A DNA stretch of 64,000 nucleotides. It comes from Macrothele yani (Eukaryota; Arthropoda; Arachnida; Araneae; Macrothelidae). The notes beneath the pieces were generated by a model. The model searched no databases. It saw only the letters and a program-made list of their open reading frames with translations, and had not been told where the DNA came from. Below are positions 21,421 to 34,164 of this stretch, in pieces; positions within the stretch are counted from its first letter, which is position 1, and the number at the start of each line of letters is the position of its first letter. The DNA is taken from the NCBI GenBank assembly GCA_039090855.1, contig CM077013.1, positions 140,389,240 to 140,453,239 of the forward strand, read 5' to 3'. The position numbers and the translations under genes were made by a program.

Positions 21421-22124
21421 TGTGATCCAAATATCATGACTCAAACGAATTCTTAATGCATGAAAATTTCCCCCAATTACAGATGTGTACAAAAAATTTC
21501 TGCGATGCTTTTGAAAGATTTCAGGATAGGCCGAGGGCTACTATACTTTTTGTGGACTCCTCCTAAAAAAGTGGAAAGAAATGGAAAATTTCTTCAAAAG
21601 GCAGTTTCTTATAGTTTTCGCTGTGCTATCTGCAAAACAAAACAAATCAACAACAACAACAACAACAAAAAAAGAAAAACCTATAGAACTCTGTCAATTC
21701 TTCAAGCACCCTGCATAATTTTGAGACCCTTTGAAAATGCGGGACCCGGGGCTACAGCCCCCTTAGCTCCCTCTTAAATGGGCTCAGATCTTCCCGTAAA
21801 AAAAGCGTGGAGCTGTATGTAGAGTGCGTAGTAACACAATGAGTGCCGCGGTCTGAAACGTAAACAAAGGCCGGCGAATTTCCCGCGCTTTGTTTACATT
21901 TTCTTTTTAATTGTGGGAGAAGGACGCACTTCGGAAGTCTAACACAGTAGACATCAAGATCAAATTGTAAATTGTTAATCGTGCTCGTTACGTCGAATTC
22001 GAAACAAAGATTCAAGAAGCTTAATCAATATCTTCCCGCAGAAATATCTTGGAATTTCTTATAGTGCGTTGTAACACACGGAAAGTCGTGGACTAAAACA
22101 CGTAAACAAACCCGCCTGCAACTA

Positions 22125-22387
22125 CACTGTTAAAAAATTTGTGGTAGGTTGTACCAAAAACTGGTGCTACACCAGCTGCACCGCTTTTGAGAAAAGATAC
22201 ACCAACGTGTTTTGCTAACAAATTCCACCAACGTGGTTCAACTTTTTACCACGTTATGGTACAAGGTTGCACCATGTTTTGGGTTGGTTATTTTTGCACC
22301 ACAGAATGGTGTATCTTTTCTAAAAAAAGTGGTACAGCTGGTTATCACCAGTTTTTGGTGCAACATATCACAAAATTTTTAACAGTG
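22125..22387. mobile_element. TA-target MITE (duplicate)
   Basis: Duplicate of 2407-2669, same length, TA on both sides. Confidence 0.85.
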
Positions 22388-23128
22388 TACGGAGAAATGG
22401 CACGTGTCAGATTTCGGAAGTACACCCCAAAAAATTTCAGCGCAACCTATTAATATCGTCGTTCCTATTCTCCCTCATAGGTTTACAGTATAAGTCTGCC
22501 TCGATTAAGCCACCCGTAAATGTGCGAAAGTTTGGCACAAGTAAGTTGTCACGTCAATTAAAAAACGCATTTTTGTTATGGCTTTTATTACATTTAGCAT
22601 CAGGTTCTAGTACGCCAGATTGCAATGATATATTGTTACGTTTATGTAAAACGTAATGAAATAATGTTCGGCGATAGTGGAGTAAAATATTGTTGCGTAA
22701 CAATGAAATTACCTACTCTTGCGTCAGTTCACGGAACGAACAGATTTCAACAATTTTTAAATGCTTTAAAAAGTAATAAATTAATTAAAAATTGTAACGT
22801 ATATTCTATTTAAACTTTCCTTTTGAGTTTCTTTTTCTATGTAAATTTGAGTTCGTTCTGTCAGACGTTTTCAAATCTTAACGTTATGTCTTTTCCCTCA
22901 AACGAGAATGATGTTGGCAACACACTGAGGCCGGAACAAGTGACTTATATGCGGCAGGAGAAGAACGATCGATAAAAAGGCAATGCAGAGGTTGTTTAAG
23001 GGGATTGATGTTATTGACGATAGACGTGCTGTTATACTGTGTTTGGATGTTAAATCAGTGATACTGTATTGAGTACGCCAATAAACAGGATGTGAGTGTG
23101 GAGTACAAACCATGCAAGAAAAATAAAC

Positions 23129-23345
23129 TTTTTTTTTTTATTGGAGGTATAACGACCACCGTGAGCAACTCAATGTGCTATAAGCTGTCGCCCGTCCCTA
23201 ATTTATGGTCACTGGTTCCAGGGAAGGGAGAGAGCCAGTGCCGTAAGGCAAACACAACATACATGCCTCACCGGGATTCGAACACGGACCCCTTTCGGAC
23301 GAATGATCAGAAGCCATCGCTTAGACAACTGAGCCACAGGGGCGG
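23129..23345 (-). mobile_element. tRNA-derived SINE, antisense (duplicate)
   Basis: Duplicate of 3410-3625. Confidence 0.92.
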
Positions 23346-23530
23346 ATAAACGTATTTGTAAGTACTACAATTGACCTCTTTCTTGTAATGTGTATGTGTA
23401 CCTTCTAATATTACATTGACTTTAGCACACATAACGTAATTATTGACGTAAGAACAGCGAAAAAACATTTAAAAACAGTTACAGCGAAAAAACAATTACG
23501 TTATAAAATCAGTAAATTCGTATATATAAA

Positions 23531-24240
23531 AACAAGTTAGTAAAATCATGCAATGATACGCATTCCAACATACCAGAAATCATTACTCAAGTTATAAGAA
23601 TAATGGCTGTAAAAATAAATCTCGGTCCTATGTCCTGACCTTTGACCCCATATCGATGATATTCAACAGAGCCGGTTAAGTGTACTTCCGTTACAACATA
23701 CTAAAGTTTTGTCTCAATCGAAGCATTTTTACGTAAGTTATGAAGCATAAGGGCGATGGAATGAATCCCGCTCCTATGACCTGATCTTTGACCGCATTTC
23801 GTCCATTTTCAATAGAGTTCGTCCACAGGTAGTCCCCTACCACATACTAAACTTTCGTCGAAATCGAACCATTTTTACGCAAGTTATGACACATAAGGGC
23901 AATGGAATGGATCCCGCTCCTATGTCATGACCTTCGACCGCATTTCGCCCATTTTCAATAGAATGCGTCCTCAGGTAGCCCCTACCACACCCTAAACTTT
24001 CACCGAAATCGAACCATTTTTGCGCAAGTTATGACGCATAAGGGTAATGGAATGGATTCCGCTCCTATGTCCTGACCTTTTACCCCATTTCGCCGATTTT
24101 CCCTAGGGTTCGTCCCCAGGTAGTCCCTTACCATATGCTAAAATTTCATCGAAATCGAACTATTATTACGCGAGTTATCGTGCGGACGGGCAGACAGAGA
24201 GACGGACAAAGCTGGAGCATATACGGTTGGAAAGCGTAAA
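23531..24240 (-). repeat. R repeat (duplicate)
   Basis: Duplicate of 3811-4519. Confidence 0.85.
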
Positions 24241-25796
24241 AAAAAAAAAAAAAAAAGACTCCGAAATGCATCAAGCCCACGTAACTGCAGTGTGCATGCC
24301 AAATTTTAAGTCTCCAAGTTCAGTAGTTTCCTCTGTAGGTGACCAACAGGCAGACTGACAGGGGGTAACTTTATTGATATAGATTTCATTTTTCTTTATT
24401 TTAACTTTGCCGTACAGAGAAATTGTTCACTGGTGCAGTAAATTAACAAAAGGAACGAAAATACATGGCGAAATTTGCATCTGTATTAGTGGATGGATAT
24501 AGTTTGTTGTTTAACACAGATTGCCTTTCTCCTCCCCAGATGACAATACAAAAGATGGAAAAAAGAAAATTCGTATTGTAGAACCCTGTGGAGTCCAGCA
24601 CGTGCTAGAAAGTTACACGTGGGTGTCCTTTGAGTTTAGTTGTGACACAAGATGACAGATTAGTGTTATTCCGCTTGACCATTGTTCACAGATGAAACTG
24701 AAAAACAAATTACAATGGACTTACGACACCGAACAATACGTTTGTCAAATAAGGAAACAAAGGATCTTCTGCCACAGAAAAGTTTTCCAAGTCTGTCTGA
24801 CCTGCGATTGTGTTTTACCTTCATAATCTTCAAACAAAAAAAAGGTGACGTACCTGGGTGAATGCGAGTCTTTTTTTTTTTAAATATCTTAATTGTTGTA
24901 ACAATGCAAAGACTTGCAATGTATGAAGAAACGGTTCCAATTGTTTGTAAAATCCTCTTTTTTATTTTAAGAGAAAAGGAATAATACGCTTAGCATTTTT
25001 CCTCCCTTTTTGTAACAGAAGTAGTTGAAGTTGAAAAATTCGAAGCTACATATGCATGCTGATAAGCTGATGAACCGAGACGTTCGTATAAACGTAATGA
25101 AGTAATTACTAAGTTGCTCGGAGTAGACGACCATGACTAACAGAGTTCAAATTGGTCACGGATAAAGATTTGCTCCAAATAGTCCTGAATCATTTTCCTA
25201 AATAAATAAAAAAAAATTATGATAATGAGGGGATTGTTAAAAAATGACTAAAGGAAAAGCGGATGTGATACATAAAATGCATAGAATTAAAACAACAACA
25301 ACAAAAAACTGTGGTAGTGTTGAAGAGAAACTAGCACTTATTTTTGATGCATTATTGAAGCTTTCACGTAGTTCCGAAAGTTGTAACCCGTATCGCTTCA
25401 CCGTGTTCTCATACAGCCGCCTCACACCCAACATGAAGAGGTAACTTAGCGTGAATTTCACGCGGAGTATTTTTACAAACAAAAAACAAAAATTTCAATT
25501 CAGTAATAATACGAAGTTTTCAGTGGCGTATCTTGGATCCGAGACTTAAGCTATATCACCAGCCCCCTCCTCCAATATTGTTTTTTTCAATTGTGAAGTT
25601 TGTTTTTCAGTTATTAAGTAATAGAGGTAATTTTTTTCCCTAAATTTTAGGTACATTCTATTGCTAACGTAATACCAAATACTTATGAAGATTTAACACT
25701 TTACGTATTGAATAGTTTATTTGTACATGAACTCCATTCTTCTTTCCTTTTGTGAACTTGAGTGTTACGTTTTCATAGTTTCTTCCTAGTACTTTC

Positions 25797-26293
25797 TTAC
25801 CCTTTCCAACCGTAGGTTGAAGAAGCGTATATGCTCCAGCTTTTTCCGTCCGTCTGTCGGCACGATAACTCACGTAAAAATGGTTCGATTTCGATGAAAT
25901 TTTATTATGTGGTAGGGGACCACTGGGGACGAACCCTAATAAAAATGGGACAAATGGGGTTAAAGGTCACGACATAGGAGTGGGATCCATTCCATTGCCT
26001 TTATGCCTCATAACTTGCGTAAATATGGTTCGATTTCAATGAAATTTTAGTATGTGGTAGGGGACCGCCTGGGGACGAACTCTATTGAAAATGGGTGAAG
26101 TGGGATTAAAGGCCAGGACATAGGAGCGGGATGCATTCCATTGCCCTTATGCGTCATAACTTGCGTAAAAATGTTTCGATTTCGATGAAATAAAAAAAAA
26201 TAAGTAAAAAAGGTCCTTATTGAAAATGGAACAAATGGGGTCAAAGGTCAGGGCATGGGATCAGGTCCATTCCACCGCCCTTATACCATGCTA
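25797..26293 (+). repeat. R repeat (duplicate)
   Basis: Duplicate of 6084-6580. Confidence 0.85.
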
Positions 26294-26297
26294 TTAA

Positions 26298-26735
26298 GGT
26301 GGACGTCAAGTAATTTTGCTTCCTATATTTCCAATGGAAAAACTTTTCTACCCATTTCCTTCACAATTAGTGTGTTCATAAGGATGGAAATTTGAACATC
26401 GATTAAAATAACTTCATATTATAACTTGGAATACTTAACGTTTTCTAAAACATAATCATAATTATATTTAAAAACAATAACGTTTCCTTTGGTGGTGTTG
26501 AAACCAGAAAAAAGATGGCGCAACTTGTACTTTGATGGCGTCAGTAGACAAATAAATGTTGGATTGTAAAATTATGGCTATGTTTTAGAAAATATTAAGT
26601 ATCCCAAGTTATAAAATGAAGCTATTTTAATCGATGTTCAAATTTTCATCCTTGGGAACGCATTAATTGTGAAGAAAATGAGTACAGAAATGTTTCCATT
26701 GGAAGTATAGGAAGCAAAATTACTTGACGTCCACC
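26298..26735. mobile_element. TTAA-target MITE (duplicate)
   Basis: Duplicate of 6585-7022, TTAA at 26294-26297 and 26736-26739. Confidence 0.88.
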
Positions 26736-27119
26736 TTAAAGGAGCAATTCTTGTATCTATGAAAATTTTATTTTGAAAACGGCTCTAAAGATTTTGATGA
26801 AAGTCGTTAACCTACCGTTTTCCGGTACTAGAAATCGATTTAGCTTGATCTTGACTTTTGGAAAATTCGTTAAGTGAGTTAAATAACCACCTCGAATTAC
26901 CACGTTTTCAGTGTCATGGTGTCGTTCCATTAATGTAACCCATGCTTAGAAATCTTATGACGTCACAAGCTCGCGAATTAGATGTTGGCGCGCGGTCACG
27001 CCATCTGACTCATTGCGTCACGCGTTGTGTGTGGATCATATTAAAGCTTTATGACGTCACACTCTTTCGAGCAGACGGTCGCGATTCACATCTGCCTCAT
27101 TACGTCACGCGTTGGGTGC

Positions 27120-27649
27120 GTATGCCCGTCCGCACTATAACTCACGTAATAATCGCTCGATTTCGATGAAATTTTAGTATGTTGTAGGAGACCACCTGAG
27201 AAGGAACCCTATTGAAAGTGAACGAAATGGGGTCAAAGGTCAGGGCATAGGAGCGGGATCCATTCCACTGCTCTTATGCCTCATAACTGACGTAAAAAAG
27301 GTTCGATTTCGATGAAAGTTTAGAATTAGGTAGGAGACCACCTGGGAACAAACCCATTTGAAAATGGGCAAAGTGGGGTCAAAGGTTTAGATCACAGGAG
27401 CGGGATTTATTCCATAGCCCTTATGCTTCATAACTTACGTAAAAATGCTTCTATTGCGACAAAACTTTATCATTCTATTTTGGAGATATACTGAACCGGT
27501 TCTGTTGAATAACATCGAAATGGGATCGAAGGTCAGGGCACAGGACCGAGATTTATTCCACAGCCATTATCCTCATACCTTGAGTAATGATTCCTGGTAT
27601 GTTTGAAAGCGTATTATAATCAATGCATTGCATGATTTTACTAACTTGT
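27120..27649 (+). repeat. R repeat (duplicate)
   Basis: Duplicate of 7407-7936. Confidence 0.85.
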
Positions 27650-28035
27650 TTATATTTATAAAGAAAGTTTTTCTCTTTTGACAAAAAAATCAAGTTTCTC
27701 AAGTGTACGTGTCCTTGTGCGGCTCTAAAATATGTCTTGATTCTTTTTAAAGCAGAAAAACTTATTTCGGAAGTTGTTGATGGAAACTTTAATATCAGCT
27801 CTGCTAATCTGCACACCTCACTAAACACAATCTCCAATTTATTCAATTTTATGTAAGAAGTAATATTTCTTAGTGATTTCTTTTTGTATTCATCAAAGAA
27901 ATAAAACACCTTTAGTTCATTTTTGAGTCGAACTCTATCAATATTCCATGCATAAGGTTCTTTAATTTCTGACAGAAGATGCTTAGGAAAGCTTTCAAAA
28001 ATTTTATCAAAACAGTTGAAATTCAGTAAAGCCAC
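27553..28035 (-). pseudogene. hAT transposase C-terminal fragment (duplicate)
   Basis: Same 160-residue frame as 7840-8322, without a single residue change. It carries the hAT dimerisation motif around 'STTSEISFSALKRIKTYFR'. Confidence 0.8.
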
Positions 28036-28526
28036 GAATTAAAAATATGATTTTAATTCACTGACACTTCACACAACTGAAACAATTCTCGCGAAACATG
28101 TGCTATTATGGGCGGAAGCATGAGGGTGACGAACGGGTAGTCCTAAGACAAAGTCTTCTCTCTTTTTGAGCGAACCCTTGCCCAACGCAATGGCTCACAC
28201 ACTCTTCACCCGCTCCTTCATGTTGTTATGGAAACACCAGCTGGTTATCGCACGGAAGGTCTTCGAATCACACAGCGAAGACTGGTAGAGATGGTTGCGT
28301 CACGATGACACCATCCCTCCACTAAGAGCCTCGTTAGTCCTTGTTCGCCAGACCGATTCTCTTAGTCAAAAGAAGTGAATCCGCACATGTGTTTTTTCCG
28401 CAGCGAAAGCATCGGCATATCGTAATACCATAGATAACTGACTTTTCTTTGTGTATATCTATGACTTTTATTTTTGCATTCTCTGGGCTTCGCAGCTAGC
28501 CTTGAATATACGACACTGAATATATA

Positions 28527-29758
28527 CACAATATTGACAAAAGTCACCGGACACCCCTTCAAAAACAAATGAATGGATCCGCTGCGCTGTTAAAATGCGC
28601 GGTACAGTTGCAAACGGTATAAAAACAAGCCTGCAGCTGACCGCGATCATATCGCACTGTGGGATTGAGTAAAAATGTCACGGCTGGAGAGAACTGACTT
28701 TGAGAACGGAAAGATTGTTGGGTGTTATATTAGTGGGTTGTCCATAAGAGGAACCGAGAGGCGTTTAAACATACCTAAGTGAACTGTTTTGGATGTACAG
28801 AATAAGTGGAAGACACATGGCGTGTCTGAAGCAGCATAACGTACCGGCAGACTGAAGAAAATGAGTGATAGAGAACGTCGAAGCGTCAGGAGAGTCGTTA
28901 CAGCTAATCGACGGAGTACTGCCCAAGACCTCAGTGTACAGGTGAATAAAAATGCTAGAACATCCGTATGTACACGTACCATTCACTTCATTCTATGTGT
29001 TACCGTGGTGTGCGGCTGCTCATAAGCCTTTCATCTCCACTCGGAATACTACTCGTCGTTTAGCATGGTGTAAAGAACATTTATCGCGGACCGTAGATCA
29101 ATGGAAACGGGTCCTATGAACTGATGAATCCAGATACATGAACCGTCTGTCTGATGGCCGTGTGTGGGTATTCTCTGTAGCCGGGTGAATGAAATTACCA
29201 CAATGTACTGTTCCTACGGTCACGTTTGGAGCTGGCAGTGTAGTCGTGTGGGGGTGTTTTTCGGGATATGGTCCCGGCCCATTGGTTATCATGGACAAAC
29301 CTGTTAACCAGCACTTCTACCTCGATATTCTGGACAATTACGCCCTCAACTCTGTGGCAATACTTTGGAACCGAGCCTTGTTGGTACCAGCAGGATAATG
29401 CACCGAGCAATAAAGCAAGGACTGTTATGGCGTGGTTTGACGATAATTCCGTATCATGTGTAGACTGGCCATCACAGAGCACTGATCTTAATCCCATAGA
29501 GCACCTATGGGATGATTAGAGTGCCGCATAAGAAGTTTGGAACCAAGGCGTACTACTAAGGAATAGTTAGCGGCAGCATTATGTACTGAATGGAAGCGCA
29601 TACCTATAGCTGTGTTCGAAAACCTTGTCGAAAGCATGTATCGAAGGGTCAGTGCATGCATTAAGGTCAAAGGTGGACCGTCACCGTACTAATGTATATC
29701 AATAAATGCTATGTTGTGTTTCTGTTCTCTATGACCGGTGACTTTTGTTAGTATAGTG
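28527..29758 (+). mobile_element. Complete Tc1 element spanning the duplication edge
   Basis: This 1232-bp element has ~24-bp terminal repeats: left 'cacaatattgacaaaagtca', right end ending in the inverse 'tgacttttgttagtatagtg'. TA lies on each side, and the right flank extends into a (TA)n run. The left copy of the duplication retains only its first 179 bp. Confidence 0.92.
28675..29692 (+). pseudogene. Tc1 transposase, several stops
   Basis: Starts MSRLERTDFENGKIVG at 28675 and is already stopped near codon 36. Later pieces in shifting frames are recognisable: 'TDESRYMNRLSDGRVWV' (first catalytic D), 'VVVWGCFSGYGPGPLVIMD', 'WYQQDNAPSNKARTVMAWF' (second D), 'DLNPIEHLWDD' (final E) and a C-terminal 'MYRRVSACIKVKGGPSPY'. 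It belongs to the DD34E Tc1 class at about 340 codons. Catalytic residues survive, but at least four frame breaks make it inactive. Confidence 0.9.
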
Positions 29759-29829
29759 TATATATATATATATGGAATAGTGAAGAATTTACTAGGAAAA
29801 TTGAAATTAAAAAAAGTGGACATATTTAT

Positions 29830-30376
29830 GAATGTAAATAGAAGAACGTAGAAATCAAAATGGTAAACCAGGCTGCCATCATCAGGAGAGCATCAGCCTG
29901 GGGGAGTGTGGATTTTAAGGCATCTGTAAACGACCAGAAAGAAACCAATAGTCGACTGACCATGCTTTCTAAGCCACTGAAACCTAAAAAAAGAATTGAA
30001 TAAGAAACACCCAAATGACAAAACTGAAATAAATTTAGAGAACAGAGACTTACCACATGGCGGCTGAATCATGAAGCTGGAGTTAGTAAGGCGTTTAAAA
30101 ATCGAGAGACTGAAATACAAACGGAAGGAACACTAACTAAGTAACACGGAATTGGTGCAAATGAAAGTTAAACAAAATAAGGAATGCCCTAATTGGCTGA
30201 AACAGATGAGCGTGGTAATAGATGCAAGACTGTGTATGTTAACGTTCTTAAGCCACAAAGGACCTGTCACGTGGTGCTTGGTATTTCCTGTTGAAACTAA
30301 TATTGTAGGCTGATGCTCTCCTGATGATGGCAGCCTGGTTTTCCATTTTGATTTCTACGTTCTTCTCTTCACATTC
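29830..30376. mobile_element. Fold-back element with 70-bp arms
   Basis: Arms 29830-29899 and 30307-30376 are inverted copies with about four mismatches around a ~407-bp unique centre. It lies directly between two Tc1 elements. The class is unknown, and true ends may extend a few bases (tatttatg / tatatgaatg). Confidence 0.75.
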
Positions 30377-30381
30377 ATATA

Positions 30382-31587
30382 CACTGAAGAAACAGCTGGC
30401 GTTATGCAAATGTGGTGCTGTGGGCGGCCCTGTACACGGAAACGACATGACGTATGCAGCGATCCGACAATATAAGGAGTAATGCGACGGGAATCAGTAT
30501 GAGTCGGACGCAGTATGGGTAAGACGAATGATCTAAGCGCATTTGATTGTGGGAAAATTGTCGGGGCCCGACAAATGGGTCACTCCATCTCGGAAGTCGT
30601 GGAGGCACTGGGATTTTCACGAGCCACTGTGTGACGGGCGCACGATGAGTACATCGAATCCGGTAAAACCATCCCTGCAAGGGCCAACTGCCGTGGACAA
30701 CAGCGTGTGGATGAGCGGGGTCATCGTCTGCTAGCTCGCATTGTAACAGCAGATAGACGAGCCACAGTGCAAGAAATCACTTGGCAATTTAACGCTGGTG
30801 CACAAAAACGTGTAAGCAGCCACACCATCCAGAACCATCTCCTCGCTATAGGATACAGAAGCCATCGTTCCACGAGGGTACCGCTGCTGACCGCACATCA
30901 CAGGGTGCAAAGATTAGCATGGGCGCGGTAACATCGCCACTGGACCCTAAACATGTGGAAAAATGTTGCCTGGACTGATGAGTCGAGATTCACGTTGGTA
31001 CATGCGGATGGCAGGATACGAGTACGGCGCAAACCACGTGAAGCGATTGATCCTTCTTGCCAGCAGGGTACTCTTCAAGCTGGTGGGGGTGGCGTTCTCG
31101 TCTGGGGACTGTTTACGTGGACTGAAATGTGATCCCTGGTACGTGTGACATCGTCCCTCACAGGTCAACGTTACCGGGATATCCTGGACGACTATTTGTT
31201 GCCGTTTGTGCGTCTTCAACATCCTACTGGGGACCTCATCCTGCAACAAGACAATGCACCGTGCCATCGCTCCCGAACTGTATCCGAATGGTTGGATGAA
31301 CACTCCACCGACGTGACCTCGCTTCCTTGGCCAGCTAGGTCACATGACCTCAATCCCATTGAGCATATCTGGGATGCCATCGAGAGAGATGTTCGAGGCT
31401 CTGACCCCTCTCCATCAAATCTTCGTGAACTCTGAGATCTTGTTCAGGGGTCGTGTATCCGTATGGCTTCCCAACGCTTCCGGTGTCTTGTCGAGTCCAT
31501 GCCGAGACGAATCGCCGCCGTCATCAGGGCGAAAGGTGGTGTTACACGTTACTAGACAGGTATCTCTAATTCAATTGCTCTTCAGTG
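30382..31587 (+). mobile_element. Tc1 element, family shared with 54393-55628
   Basis: Ends 'cactgaaga...' and '...ttgctcttcagtg', with TA on both sides (30380-30381 and 31588-31589). The left terminal repeat lacks about 15 bp that the sister copy has. Confidence 0.92.
30515..31555 (+). pseudogene. Tc1 transposase, disrupted
   Basis: MGKTNDLSAFDCGKIVGARQ begins at 30515. The helix-turn-helix ends at an in-frame TGA (30633), then 'GQQRVDERGHRLLARIVTAD' continues. 'WTDESRFTLVHADGR' gives the first D, 'LILQQDNAPCHRSRTVSEWL' the second and 'SHDLNPIEHIWDAIERDV' the final E (DD34E). Frameshifts occur near 31040-31140 and after 31430. The C-terminus (MPRRIAAVIRAKGG, then TAG at 31553) is readable in another frame. 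Confidence 0.9.
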
Positions 31588-31617
31588 TATATTATATATT
31601 TGAAATATTTCGTTTAA

Positions 31618-32056
31618 GGTGGTTGCACCTAAAATCCCTGCCTCATGATTCCAATGGTAAAACTTCTTTACATATTTTCTTCGCAATTAATGTATTCCCA
31701 AGGATAAAAATTCGCACATCGATAAAACTAACTTTAAGTTATAGCATGGGATACTTTATTCTTGCTAAAACATAACCATAATTATATTAACAATCAATCA
31801 TTTTTCTTTGAGTAATGTTCAGACCTCTCAATAGATGGCGTGACATGTACACTGATGACGTCAGTAGACAAAAAAATGTTGGATTGCTTAATTATGGTTA
31901 TTTTGATAGCAAGTATTAAGTATCCCATGCTATAACTTAAAGTTGGTTTTATCGATGTGCAAATTTTCATCCTAGGGAATACATTAAATGTGAAGAAAAT
32001 ATGTAAAGAAGTTTTACCATTGGAAACATAAGGCAGATATTTTAGGTGGAACCACC
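31618..32056. mobile_element. TTAA-target MITE
   Basis: This 439-bp palindromic copy (ggtggttgcacc... ggtggaaccacc) is flanked by TTAA at 31614-31617 and 32057-32060. The core holds TGACGTCA at 31856-31863. Confidence 0.88.
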
Positions 32057-32308
32057 TTAAATAAATAACCGTCCAGGTCACTTTGAACTTTTGGAGCAAG
32101 TCTACGACCATTTTCGTCTGAAACATAAATGGAATTGAAATATCGTGTATTTCGTCGCTCATACCATCTCATCAGCGAACCAGCTGCGGCTAACAACGGC
32201 AAAACTGCTACATAAAACTGAAGAAAAATATAATACACATTATAAGGGCAATTAAGAAAGTTTTTTATTTATTAGAACATTCGGGGGTACCCAGGGACCT
32301 CTGGCGCC

Positions 32309-33036
32309 TAGTGGCGTGACTACCACCCCCGCAGCTGCGGAGGGGGAAGGGGAGGCGCAGGTAACGAATGAGCGTACAGCAGCTGCCAGTTACAGTTTTA
32401 TGAAAAAAATTCGATTAACCCAAAGATTCATATTTTGCTTTAAGATATATGTTTACCTTTGCCTAAATAAATGCCAAGTTTCACTTTAAAAAATCCCCCA
32501 AAAAACTGAATGTCCTACAGATTGAAAGTGTTCGTCTCTTCAGGTTGTAATAGCTCTGCATTTAGTTGTAAATAATACGATCGCTCTCCAATCGACTTCT
32601 CTCTGCGCTGCTGAGGAAAAGCGCGAGGCCACAGTGGGATTCCCCGTGGAGGATGTGGGAAAACAGTCAGTTACCTGGGATTACGTGCACGACAGGCGTC
32701 AACATTTATTCACAGCAGCCTCAGATCTGCTATGTGTAAGAGGGTGATTTCTTCAAGTGATTTATTTTAGTTTCAGACAAAGCAATTACACGTATTGTCA
32801 AATCTATTACTTAAAAAGTTAAAACTACAGGACTCTAAGTACCACCATTACTTTTGCAGACACTATTCCTGACTTCCTAACCCTCCCCCTCTCCCGGCCC
32901 CAACCACCACACACACACACACGCCGCGAAAAATGCAACCTCCATAGTGTTCGAAATCCTGGGAAAATTACTGCGCTTAGGGGTGCTGAAGTAAATCTGA
33001 GGGGGGGGGGCGCACGTTTTGCTAGTTACGCCACTG
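32309..33036. mobile_element. Non-autonomous hAT-like element
   Basis: Ends 'tagtggcgtgacta' and '...tagttacgccactg' form short inverted repeats of the cagtggcgta type. The flanks ctggcgcc (32301-32308) and ctggagcc (33037-33044) are an 8-bp target duplication with one mismatch, as expected for hAT. The 728-bp interior is non-coding, with G-runs near 33001 and a (CA)n stretch near 32910. Confidence 0.72.
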
Positions 33037-33138
33037 CTGGAGCCCCTTATTTTCGACGCCACAGCTGGCGCCCCCTGTAGTTTCGACGCCACAACGAACA
33101 CCTTTTCTCACAACATTTTTACCATGAATTTTTCTTTA

Positions 33139-33334
33139 TTTTTTTATTGGAGGTTTAATGACCACCGTGAGCAACTCAATGGGTTATAAGCAGTCACCCA
33201 TCCCTAATTTAGGGCCACTGGTTCCAGTGCAGTAAGACAAACACAACATCCATGCCTCACCGGGATTCGAACCCAGACCCCTTTCGGACGAATGATCAGT
33301 AGCCATCGCTTAGACCACTGCGCCACTGGGCGGC
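33139..33334 (-). mobile_element. tRNA-derived SINE, antisense, internally deleted
   Basis: Same SINE family with a ~20-bp deletion around 33225 that removes the gggaagggagagagcc segment. A and B boxes are intact. Confidence 0.92.
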
Positions 33335-34164
33335 AACCTTGACTTAAGATCGCAAATTGAGATTATTATCAAGCTTTAGACTGTTTCTTCCCCTCACCGT
33401 AAAACTAAGCCGCCTCGATATCTGCGGTGGCTTCATGTTCGCCACTGAAACCATGTAACACCGTGTACCATATACTTCAGCACTCTTATTTTATCCAAGC
33501 TTTGAGTGTTACAACATTTCCGGTTGTACAACTCTCTACAGTAAATATTTACGGATTTTAGAAAGCTCTAACGCTTTAGAAAGCGGTCCACAAAATCACG
33601 TGGCTGACCTAAAACCAGATTTGGGTGCACTGTTGTTTTCTTTTCTTGCTTGAGCGCTCATGAAACGATGTGTGCACATGCCGTAACGCGTGCGTGCTCT
33701 GCGGCATTTAGCAAGCGTAGAAATTGCTCGAAGAAAACACACATTTTAAATGTCGCGGTGATCTTCCGAAAAACACTTTTTCGTCCAGCCGTTCGAATAT
33801 TTAGGTTAAATGGTTTTTGGCAGGTTTATTTTTGAACCTCTCGGGAGGTGGTCATCCAAGCGGAAAAGACCGCGGACGCGAATGTAGAAATACAGATAAA
33901 GCAATCACAACACACGCTTCCCAGCTCCGTGGCATCATAAATAAATGCGTATGGCCTCTTTTCATGAAGGTATATCTAAAATCGAACGCTACCGTCCCAC
34001 TTTCCCCCTCGACGACGAAGCGAGCATTTATTCGTTATTGTATCGACGGAAAAATATAACATGTTCTGATTCATTTTCAGAGAAAGTGTTTGACCTCAAC
34101 GAACTTTTCAAAGACAGAGGAGAAAGTTTTTTTGTTCCCCCTCCCACACTGAAAACTTTATCTG
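33335..34164. other. No recognisable gene
   Basis: Mixed-composition DNA with overlapping short frames (33817-34202) of no recognised domain. I cannot assign it. Confidence 0.45.

Larger units (their letters stand above)
19726..28705. repeat. Right copy of the large tandem duplication
   Basis: Begins 'caacaactttt' exactly as position 1 does and follows the left copy to 28705, where the Tc1 reading simply continues. Its features mirror those of 1-8992 at an offset of about 19,713-19,725. Confidence 0.95.

Noticed and set aside
1..28705. The two 9-kb direct copies as giant long terminal repeats of one element
   Set aside because: The right edge cuts a Tc1 element, and there are no TG/CA ends, primer-binding site or internal retroelement genes between the copies.
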